Below are positions 57,890-64,000 of a stretch of DNA of 64,000 nucleotides, piece after piece. The notes beneath the pieces were generated by a model. The model did no database searches. It saw only the letters and a program-made list of their open reading frames with translations, and had not been told where the DNA came from. Where the stretch lies: the NCBI GenBank assembly GCA_041905405.1, contig JAYRLC010000014.1:1-64000 (forward strand). The letters run 5' to 3'. Within the stretch, counting starts at the first letter, position 1. Every line of letters starts with the position of its first letter. This DNA comes from RAM1 sp041905405. GTDB taxonomy: Bacteria > Pseudomonadota > Gammaproteobacteria > Burkholderiales > Burkholderiaceae_C. A program made the position numbers and the translations under genes.

Positions 57890-58267
57890 ATGTCCCGCTG
57901 GTTCGTCGTGCTCATGATCGCCCTGCTGCCCCTGCGCGGCTGGGTGGGTGAGGCCATGGCGGGCCAGATGATCGCGCAGCAACTGGCGGCGGTGGCGCAG
58001 GCCACGACCCCGGCAGACGATGCAGCCACCGGCGCGCACACCGATTGCCATGGTCAAGTCACGGCAGATGCTCCCCCCGCGGCAGAAGCCTCGTCGTCGA
58101 TGGATTGCGGCAGCTGCACGTCCTGTCAGGTCTGCCATTCGGTCGCCATGGCCGCGCCGGCATTGACGGCGGCAGCGCCGTTGCAACCACACCCCGCATT
58201 GCCCGCCTACGGCCGTCACTTCGCCAGCGCCGACCGCTCGCCGGGCTTCAAGCCGCCCATTTCCTGA
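57890..58267 (+). CDS. Secreted Cys-rich protein at the head of the copper cluster
   Basis: This 125-residue protein has an N-terminal hydrophobic helix (SRWFVVLMIALLPLRGWVGE) acting as signal or anchor, an Ala-rich stretch, and a central Cys cluster CGSCTSCQVCH (about residues 73-83). The pattern recalls DUF2946-type small proteins found in copper operons. It may bind copper in the periplasm. The final residues are Pro/Ser-rich. A near-leaderless start is predicted. Confidence 0.72.
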   Translation: MSRWFVVLMIALLPLRGWVGEAMAGQMIAQQLAAVAQATTPADDAATGAHTDCHGQVTADAPPAAEASSSMDCGSCTSCQVCHSVAMAAPALTAAAPLQPHPALPAYGRHFASADRSPGFKPPIS

Positions 58268-58331
58268 TCTCCCCACCCGTAGTCCGTCCGCAGCACGCCG
58301 CTGCGCATCGCGATCCGTCTGGAGATCCATC

Positions 58332-58649
58332 TTGAAAAACTGCCTTCTGGCGGTGCTGCTGGCACCGCCCCTGGCGTGGGCTCAGGTGTCCATGCCCGCC
58401 GCGCCCGACCCTGCAGACCCGGCTGCCGCTGTTCCGTCCGTCACCTACCGCTCGGCCTTCGCGGGTGCGGCATCCGGCGTGGAAACTGCCACCACGCCCT
58501 GGCCACAAGCCAACGCCGACGTGGGCCAGTTCCGTCGCGGCCATATTGATCTGCTGAAGTGGGAGGAGCGCAAAGCCCCTGCATCGAACCCGGCGCAGCA
58601 CAGCCCCGCTGCGGCTGACCCGCACGCGCATCACAGGGGCAAGCCATGA
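58332..58649 (+). CDS. Small secreted protein with His-rich end in the copper cluster
   Basis: This 105-residue protein starts with TTG after a good GGAGAT ribosome-binding site. It has a signal peptide (KNCLLAVLLAPPLAWAQ) and a mature part without known domain. It contains VTYRSAFAGAAS, RRGHIDLLKWEE and a C-terminal DPHAHHRGKP. Similar small proteins often stand before a TolC-like gene in copper clusters. It overlaps that gene by 4 bp. Its function is not known. Confidence 0.65.
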   Translation: MKNCLLAVLLAPPLAWAQVSMPAAPDPADPAAAVPSVTYRSAFAGAASGVETATTPWPQANADVGQFRRGHIDLLKWEERKAPASNPAQHSPAAADPHAHHRGKP

Positions 58650-60082
58650 GCCACTGCCCCCAACCCTTGCTTCGCAGCGCCACGGCCCTGGCCTGTGCGC
58701 TGCTGCTGGCCGGTTGCGCCAGCCTGCCGCCTGATGGCGGCACCGGCCAGGTCGCCGAACTCACACGAGGCAAAACCGCCGGTGTGGATGCTTCAGTCGC
58801 ACGCAGCGCCACGCCGCAGACGCAGGAAGCCGTCACCGCCCTGCTCGCGCAGCCGGTCACGGCCGAATCCGCGGTGCGCATCGCGCTGCTGAGCAACCCG
58901 CAGTTGCATGCGTCGCTGGCTGCACTGGGCATCAGCGACGCCGAGCGCGTGCAGGCGGGCCGCCTGCCCAACCCGCACTTCGCCATCGGCCGTTTCACCG
59001 AAGGCGACAAGGTCGAGATCGAACGCTTCCTGCGCTTCGACGTGCTGGGCCTGCTGGCGTTGCCCTGGCGCGCGCAATGGGCCGGGCAGCAGGCCGAGCT
59101 GGCGCGCCTGCAGGCCGCGCAGGACGTGGTTCGCACCGCCGCCGACACCCGCCGCGCCTGGGTGCGCGCCGTGGCCGCGCAGCAGACCGCGCAGTACATG
59201 CGCGATGTGAAAGACGCCGCCGAAGCCGGCGCCGAGCTGGCGCGCCGCATGGCGCGCGTGGGCAACTGGAGCAAGCTGCAACAGGCGCGCGAACAGGCGT
59301 TGCTGGCCGATGCCATGGCGCAGCTCGCGCGCGCCGAGCAGGCTGCGGTCGCCAGCCGCGAGCAGCTCACGCGGCTGATGGGCCTGTGGGGCGCGCAGAC
59401 GGGCTACACCCTGCCCGCACGGCTGCCGGACCTGCCCGGGGCGCTGCAGGCGCCGCAGGACATCGAGGCCCGCGCACTGCGCGAGCGGCTGGACGTGCGC
59501 GCGGCGCAGCTGGAAAGCCGCTACGTCGCGCAGTCACTGGGCTACACGCGCGCCACGGGCTTCATCAACGCGCTGGATATCGGCTATGGCCGCAACACCA
59601 CGTTCGACAACGCCACCGGCGGACGCGAAACCAAGCGGGGTTGGGAGGTGGAGCTGCCGCTGCCGGTCTTCGACTGGGGGCAGGCCCGCAACGCGCGGGC
59701 CGAAGCGGTGTACCTGCAGTCCGCCGCGCGCGTGCGCTCGGTGGCCGTGCAGGCCCGCAGCGAGGCACGCGAGGCCTACCACGGCTGGCGCACCGCGCAT
59801 GACCTGGCACTGCACTACCAGAACGAGGTGGTGCCGCTGCGCAAGTTCATCAACGACGAAGTGGTGCTGCGCTACAACGGCATGCTGTCCAGCGTGTGGG
59901 ACCTGCTGGCCGACGTGCGCATGAACATTGCCGCCGTCAACGCGAGCATCGAGGCACAGCGCGACTTCTGGCTGGCAGATACCGACCTGCAGCTGGTGCT
60001 GACGGGTACATCGCCTGGGGGGTTGTCTGCGTTGTCGTCGTCTTCGGCTGCTGCAAGCAGTAACGTTTCCGGAGGGCATTGA
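58646..60082 (+). CDS. TolC-family outer membrane efflux protein
   Basis: This 478-residue lipoprotein (lipobox LLLAGCAS, Cys about 24) has the TolC/CusC coiled-coil structure: ESAVRIALLSNPQLHASLAALGISDAERVQAG region (in parts, about residues 75-105), a first helical hairpin, and a second repeat with RLDVRAAQLESRYVAQ. It would form the outer membrane channel of an RND or similar exporter. No RND genes lie in the window; they may be beyond the right end. It is followed by the 600-bp repeat region. Confidence 0.88.
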   Translation: MSHCPQPLLRSATALACALLLAGCASLPPDGGTGQVAELTRGKTAGVDASVARSATPQTQEAVTALLAQPVTAESAVRIALLSNPQLHASLAALGISDAERVQAGRLPNPHFAIGRFTEGDKVEIERFLRFDVLGLLALPWRAQWAGQQAELARLQAAQDVVRTAADTRRAWVRAVAAQQTAQYMRDVKDAAEAGAELARRMARVGNWSKLQQAREQALLADAMAQLARAEQAAVASREQLTRLMGLWGAQTGYTLPARLPDLPGALQAPQDIEARALRERLDVRAAQLESRYVAQSLGYTRATGFINALDIGYGRNTTFDNATGGRETKRGWEVELPLPVFDWGQARNARAEAVYLQSAARVRSVAVQARSEAREAYHGWRTAHDLALHYQNEVVPLRKFINDEVVLRYNGMLSSVWDLLADVRMNIAAVNASIEAQRDFWLADTDLQLVLTGTSPGGLSALSSSSAAASSNVSGGH

Positions 60083-60102
60083 CTATGGATGCCTTCATTC
60101 GT

Positions 60103-60597
60103 TTTGCCTCGCGGCAAAGCTGCGCCTGCGGGCACACCGCCCCGGGGGCTTCACTGTGGCGGTCGCCTTCGGCGACTTCCCTGCGCTGCTCAGGGATCGG
60201 TCGCACCGCAGAACTCGCTACGCGCTGCGCGCTTCGCTCAAACAGCTGCGGTGAGCCAGAGCACGAAGCGCGCTGGCGCGCGCCGACACTCACCCCTGTG
60301 CTGCTCGGCGCCACAGAGGCGCCCCCAGGGCGGTGTGCCCGCAGGCGCAGCTTTGCAGTGACAGTGTGGGCGCGCCACCGGTGGCGTGCCTGGGTTCGGG
60401 GTTGGCGGCGGGCGGAGTGCGGCGGGGCGATTTCTGCGGTGGCGAGAAGCGCAGGGGGGAGTGTTGGCGCGCGCAGCGCGCATCGTGCACATGCTCGCCG
60501 CGGCTGTCTGAGCGGAATGGAGCGAAGCGCAATGCAGCGAGTTCCGCGGCGCAACCGACCCCCGAGCATCGCAGCGGAGTTTTTGCGAAGCAAAAAC
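60103..60597. repeat. Two convergent copies of a dispersed palindromic repeat
   Basis: This covers most of the only gene-free stretch over 300 bp (60083-60689). A 29-bp sequence at 60114-60142 recurs in inverted form at 60328-60356 without mismatch, with looser matching out to 60161 and 60309. A second pair of modules (about 60198-60300 and 60430-60560, inverted) shares GCGCTTCGCT, ACAGCnGCGG and GCGCGCGCC blocks. Each outer end is a hairpin: TTTGCC-TCGC-GGCAAA (60103-60118) and GTTTTTGC-GAA-GCAAAAAC (60579-60597). Similar sequences are, as I recall, common in Comamonadaceae genomes. No protein is supported, although peptide-level similarity exists between the two copies. Confidence 0.75.
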
Positions 60598-60689
60598 CAC
60601 CGCAGCATGAGCCCCGCCGCACTGCGCCCGCCGCGAACCCCGCGAGTGCTACTGAACAACAAAAGCAAGACACGGAAGGTCCACTGACT

Positions 60690-62093
60690 ATGCAACGCAG
60701 AACATTCTTCGCCGGCGCCGCCACAGCCATCAGCGCCGCCACCGTCAGCAAGGTCGCCATGGCTGCCTTGCCGGAACCCGTGACAGCCACATCGCACACA
60801 ACGGCCGCGCCACTCATCCCCAACACCGGCCGCCCCTACAACCCTGTCGTCACGCTCAACGGCTGGACCCTTCCCTGGCGGATGAACAACGGCGTCAAGG
60901 AATTTCATCTTGTGGCCGAACCGGTCGTGCGTGAAATGGCGCCGGGCTTCAAGGTCAACATGTGGGGCTACAACGGCCAGAGCCCCGGCCCGACGATCGA
61001 AGTGGTGGAAGGCGATCGCGTGCGCATCTTCGTCACCAACCGTCTGCCCGAACACACCACCATCCACTGGCACGGCCAGCGCCTGCCCAACGGCATGGAC
61101 GGTGTGGGCGGGCTCACGCAAAGGCAGATCCCAGTCGGCAAAACCTTCGTCTACGAATTCGTCGCGCGGCGGCCCGGCACCTTCATGTACCACCCGCACG
61201 CCGACGAAATGACGCAGATGGCCATGGGCATGATGGGCTTCTGGGTCACGCACCCGCGCGCGAAGCATCCGCTGATCGACGAGGTGCAGCGCGACTTCTG
61301 CTTCCTGCTCAACGCGTTCGACGTGGAACCCGGCAGCATGACACCCAAGGTCAACACCATGACGGACTTCAACATCTGGTCGTGGAACAGCCGCGTCTTT
61401 CCCGGCATCGAATCGCTGAACGTGCGGTTGGGCGACAAGGTGCGCATCCGCGTGGGCAACCTCACCATGACCAACCACCCCATCCATCTGCACGGCCACG
61501 AGTTCGTCGTGACCGGCACCGACGGTGGTCCCACGCCGAAATCGACACGCTGGCACGAGGTGACCACAGACGTGGCCGTGGGCCAGATGCGGCAGCTGGA
61601 GTTCGTCGCGGACGAGGAAGGCGACTGGGCGTTTCACTGCCACAAGAGCCACCACACCATGGGCGCCATGGGCCACGGTGTGCCCACCATGATCGGCGTG
61701 GACCACCGCGGTCTGGTGAAGAAAATCCAGAAGCTCGTACCCGACTACATGGTCATGGGCGAACGCGGCATGGCCGACATGGGCGAGATGGAGATGCCGC
61801 TGCCCGACAACACCTTCCCCATGATGACCGGCACCGGCCCGCACGGGCCGATCGAGATGGGCGGCATGTTCACCACGCTGAAGGTGCGCCGCGACCAGAA
61901 GCCCGGCCACTACGCCGACCCCGGCTGGTACCGGCAGCCGCCGGGCACGCAGGCCTTCGAGTGGACCGGCGCACTGCCCGACCCCGCGCGCCTGTCGTCC
62001 AGGGTCGCGTCCAACAACGGCGTCGTGTCCGGCCTGCACAACCCGCCCGCTACACCGCTGAACGCGCGCAAGCCCACCACGCATTCACATTGA
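60690..62093 (+). CDS. Periplasmic multicopper oxidase (copper detoxification type)
   Basis: This 467-residue enzyme likely oxidises Cu(I) to less toxic Cu(II) in the periplasm. A Tat signal is present (MQRRTFFAGAATAIS). The copper ligands are complete: HWH (126-128), HPH (168-170), HPIHLHGH (263-270) and HCHKSHHTMGAM (316-327) with the T1 Cys317 and a possible axial Met327. A Met-rich stretch follows (MVMGERGMADMGEMEM, GPIEMGGM), like the copper-binding region of CopA/CueO. The start at 60690 lies after the repeat element; ACGGAAGG is the likely ribosome-binding site. Confidence 0.93.
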   Translation: MQRRTFFAGAATAISAATVSKVAMAALPEPVTATSHTTAAPLIPNTGRPYNPVVTLNGWTLPWRMNNGVKEFHLVAEPVVREMAPGFKVNMWGYNGQSPGPTIEVVEGDRVRIFVTNRLPEHTTIHWHGQRLPNGMDGVGGLTQRQIPVGKTFVYEFVARRPGTFMYHPHADEMTQMAMGMMGFWVTHPRAKHPLIDEVQRDFCFLLNAFDVEPGSMTPKVNTMTDFNIWSWNSRVFPGIESLNVRLGDKVRIRVGNLTMTNHPIHLHGHEFVVTGTDGGPTPKSTRWHEVTTDVAVGQMRQLEFVADEEGDWAFHCHKSHHTMGAMGHGVPTMIGVDHRGLVKKIQKLVPDYMVMGERGMADMGEMEMPLPDNTFPMMTGTGPHGPIEMGGMFTTLKVRRDQKPGHYADPGWYRQPPGTQAFEWTGALPDPARLSSRVASNNGVVSGLHNPPATPLNARKPTTHSH

Positions 62094-62104
62094 GGAACGA
62101 CACC

Positions 62105-62617
62105 ATGAACAAGAGAACTCTGAACCTCGGGCTGCTGGGCCTGGCCCTGCCGCCGTTGCTGGGCGGCCGCGCGCTGGCGCACGGCGACGCCCATGGAAAG
62201 GCCCGCGGCGCCAAGCCTTCCGCGGCAAAGAAGGAGCAGAAGCCGTGGGGCATTGCCGGCGACCCAAAGGCCGTCACCCGCACCATCAACGTCGGCATGA
62301 CCGACACCATGCGCTTTGCGCCCGACCGCCTGGCCGTGCGCCAGGGCGAGACCGTGCGGCTCGCTGTGCGCAACAACGGCAAGATGCTGCACGAGCTGGT
62401 GATCGGCACGAAGCAGGAGCTGGACGAGCACGCCGCGCTCATGGTCAAGTTTCCCAACATGGAACACGACGAGCCCTACATGGTCCACGTCGCGCCCGGC
62501 AAGACGGGGCAGATCGTGTGGCACTTCAACCGGGCCGGCACCTTCGACTTTGCCTGCCTGATCGCGGGCCACTACCAGGCCGGCATGGTGGGCACGATCA
62601 CCGTCAGACCCGCCTGA
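62105..62617 (+). CDS. Cupredoxin-like periplasmic copper protein
   Basis: This 170-residue secreted protein has a signal peptide (NLGLLGLALPPLLGGRALA) and a plastocyanin/azurin-like domain. The type 1 copper ligands are His96 (MLHELVI), Cys151 (FACLIAGH), His156 and Met161 (GHYQAGM). A Lys/His-rich linker (HGDAHGKARGAKPSAAKK) follows the signal. It is 11 bp after the oxidase gene and may take electrons or copper from it. Confidence 0.9.
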   Translation: MNKRTLNLGLLGLALPPLLGGRALAHGDAHGKARGAKPSAAKKEQKPWGIAGDPKAVTRTINVGMTDTMRFAPDRLAVRQGETVRLAVRNNGKMLHELVIGTKQELDEHAALMVKFPNMEHDEPYMVHVAPGKTGQIVWHFNRAGTFDFACLIAGHYQAGMVGTITVRPA

Positions 62618-62631
62618 GCATGGAGATGAAC

Positions 62632-63081
62632 ATGAAACGACGCCAATTCATCGCCGCCGCCGTGGCGGCCGGCATACTGCCGCTGCAGGCGCAGACCGTG
62701 CCGCTGGTGGAGGTCTGGAAGGACCCGCAGTGCGGCTGCTGCAAGGACTGGATCACCCACCTGCAGGCCAACGGCTTTCGCACCCGGGTGCATGAACAGG
62801 GCAACACCAACGCCCGCAGGCAGGCCGGTCTGCCGGATGCGCTGGGCTCCTGCCACACGGCAGTGGTGGGCGGCTATGTGGTGGAAGGACATGTACCCGC
62901 CCGCGACATCCAGCGGCTGCTGCGCGACAGGCCTCGCGCCCTGGGCCTGGCCGTGCCGGGCATGCCGGTGGGCTCACCCGGCATGGACGGTCCGGAATAC
63001 GGCGGCCGCAAGGACCGCTACGACGTGCTGCTGGTTGCGGCCAATGGCACCACAAGCATCTACCAGTCCTACAACCGCTGA
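62632..63081 (+). CDS. DUF411 metal-binding protein
   Basis: This 149-residue secreted protein of DUF411 has a Tat-like signal (MKRRQFIAAAVAAGILP) and the conserved CGCC site (WKDPQCGCCKDW, Cys34, Cys36, Cys37). DUF411 proteins accompany copper and silver resistance and probably bind copper. Three in-frame ATGs lie at 62620, 62626 and 62632; I chose the last because GGAG lies 6 nt before it and it starts the signal. Confidence 0.9.
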   Translation: MKRRQFIAAAVAAGILPLQAQTVPLVEVWKDPQCGCCKDWITHLQANGFRTRVHEQGNTNARRQAGLPDALGSCHTAVVGGYVVEGHVPARDIQRLLRDRPRALGLAVPGMPVGSPGMDGPEYGGRKDRYDVLLVAANGTTSIYQSYNR

Positions 63082-63093
63082 AAGGGAATCCCC

Positions 63094-63390
63094 ATGAACA
63101 AGCTCATCACGGCCGTGCTCATCGCCCTGTCGTCCACCATGGCCCTGGCCCAGTCCGCCGCCGCAAGCATGGCCGATGCCGAAGTCCGCAAGGTGGACAG
63201 GGACGCAAAAAAGATCACCCTCAAACACGGCCCCATCAAAAACCTGGACATGCCGCCCATGACCATGGTGTTCCAGGTCAAGGACGCCGCGCTGCTGGAC
63301 AAGGTCAGCGCGGGTGACAAGGTCCGCTTCACCGCCGAGCAGCAGCAGGGAGCCTACGTGGTCACCGGCATCGAAAAGGCTGCGCAGTGA
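63094..63390 (+). CDS. CusF-like periplasmic copper chaperone
   Basis: This 98-residue protein has a signal peptide (LITAVLIALSSTMALAQ) and a CusF-type OB-fold: EVRKVDRDAKKITLKHGPI with His45, and NLDMPPMTMVFQVKD with Met53, Met56 and Met58. CusF passes Cu(I) or Ag(I) to an RND exporter, so CusAB-like genes may follow beyond the window. The stop overlaps the next gene by 4 bp (GTGA). Confidence 0.92.
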   Translation: MNKLITAVLIALSSTMALAQSAAASMADAEVRKVDRDAKKITLKHGPIKNLDMPPMTMVFQVKDAALLDKVSAGDKVRFTAEQQQGAYVVTGIEKAAQ

Positions 63391-64000
63391 CGGCGGTGCC
63401 CGCAGGCCTGTTGCGCCGCGCCCTGGCTGCCGCCGCACTGGGCCTGGCCACCTGCGCGCAGGCCGGCCCCATGGGCTTCAAGGACAGCACCATGGCCATG
63501 GGCGATTTCGGCCCGAACTGGCGCGAGGCCTGGGTCAACCATGCCACCACGCCGCGCGACGCGTTCGGCGCGGGCGGCATCTGGATGCGATCGGACGACA
63601 GACGCATCACGCGCGAGTTTGCCGAGCTGAACTACACGCGCCTGGTCAAGCGCTGGAACGCACCGCATTCGCAGGCCAACGTCTGGTTCGTGGCCGGCGC
63701 GGGACCGGTGCGCGGCAACGACTTTGCCGGCACACGCACCATGCTCGCGCCCGGCCTGTCGGTGGACTGGGAAACCACGCGCCTGTACGTGTCGGGCACG
63801 GCCCGCCTGTACCGGGCCCAGGGCCTGAACCACGACTATGCGGCCGTGCGCGCGGGCTTCTCGTTCTACGAGGTGGACTACGACCAGACCCAGCCCTGGC
63901 TGATCGTGGAGGCGCGGCGCATGCGCGGCCTGTCCGGTGAAACCGAGGTCACGCCCATGCTGCGGCTGATCCACAACCGCTATTTCGTCGAGCTGGGCGT
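63387..64000 (+). CDS. Secreted protein of the copper cluster, partial at the right edge
   Basis: An open frame starts with GTG at 63387, overlapping the cusF-like stop, and runs off the window after about 204 residues. It begins with a signal peptide (LLRRALAAAALGLATCAQA). The mature part is rich in aromatic and alternating hydrophobic residues (ANVWFVAGAGPVRG, LSVDWETTRLYVSGTARLYR, AVRAGFSFYEVDYDQ), which suggests outer-membrane beta-strands. A Met-containing start (MGFKDSTMAMGDFG) could bind copper. It is not CopB by eye. Only its N-terminal part is visible. Confidence 0.7.
   Translation, partial: MTAVPAGLLRRALAAAALGLATCAQAGPMGFKDSTMAMGDFGPNWREAWVNHATTPRDAFGAGGIWMRSDDRRITREFAELNYTRLVKRWNAPHSQANVWFVAGAGPVRGNDFAGTRTMLAPGLSVDWETTRLYVSGTARLYRAQGLNHDYAAVRAGFSFYEVDYDQTQPWLIVEARRMRGLSGETEVTPMLRLIHNRYFVELG

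Noticed and set aside
60079..60687. A 202-codon open frame in the copper cluster gap
   Set aside because: It lies on the inverted repeat element. The similarity between the two copies extends over both strands, so a protein is not supported, though it is not fully excluded.
59937..62084. A 715-codon open frame on the minus strand
   Set aside because: It runs through the repeat region and antisense to the multicopper oxidase gene, whose copper ligands are complete on the plus strand.

Overview
The window is high-GC chromosomal DNA of a betaproteobacterium, most likely a member of the Burkholderiales close to the Comamonadaceae. The evidence is the Bug-type (TctC) solute receptor, the block rsgA / hisC / cobD-cbiB-like / nudL / rplS-trmD-rimM-rpsP next to orn and an M48 protease, and the style of the dispersed palindromic repeats. 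Coding density is very high. I see no rRNA, prophage, transposase or CRISPR array. One tRNA-Lys(CTT) opens the window.

Layout. 0.2-6 kb: a LysR regulator, tricarballylate oxidation genes tcuA-tcuB, an orphan Bug receptor and a Bcr/CflA-type MFS exporter. 6.2-11.7 kb: a branched-chain amino acid-type ABC importer (livHMGF plus receptor) with a convergent IclR regulator. 11.7-22.9 kb: housekeeping genes (DEAD-box helicase, oligoribonuclease, M48 protease, pterin dehydratase, RsgA, HisC, CbiB-like protein, CoA pyrophosphatase, the rpsP operon). 22.9-29.9 kb: phosphate transport (DUF47-pit behind a Pho-box-like site), a pseudouridine synthase, an exported intradiol dioxygenase-like protein, PPK2, UspA, a 2OG-Fe oxygenase and bacteriohemerythrin. 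29.9-32.5 kb: an egtB-egtD-DUF427 ergothioneine operon. 32.7-50 kb: mixed metabolic genes, including an unusual two-domain deaminase, a diheme cytochrome c, a folate-independent methionine synthase core next to an exported methyltransferase, NDH-2, an enolase-superfamily enzyme, a small catalase, acyl-CoA ligases, an oxidoreductase and an amidase. 50.2-53.8 kb: a GntR-controlled polar amino acid ABC importer. 55.2-64 kb: a metal resistance region, with a CadR / CDF exporter / DUF3703 cassette followed by a copper cluster (two small Cys- or His-rich proteins, TolC-like protein, multicopper oxidase, cupredoxin, DUF411, CusF-like protein and the start of another secreted protein) that runs off the right edge.

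Regulation visible in the DNA. Twelve genes have a TAnnnT-like -10 hexamer exactly 6 nt before the start codon and three more have it 7 nt before, with no Shine-Dalgarno sequence. This predicts widespread leaderless or near-leaderless transcripts. Operator-like palindromes are visible for CadR, TetR and GntR. A three-repeat Pho box precedes DUF47-pit. Structured leaders precede rpsP and the DEAD-box helicase gene. The only long gene-free stretch (60.08-60.69 kb) holds two facing copies of a dispersed repeat inside the copper cluster.
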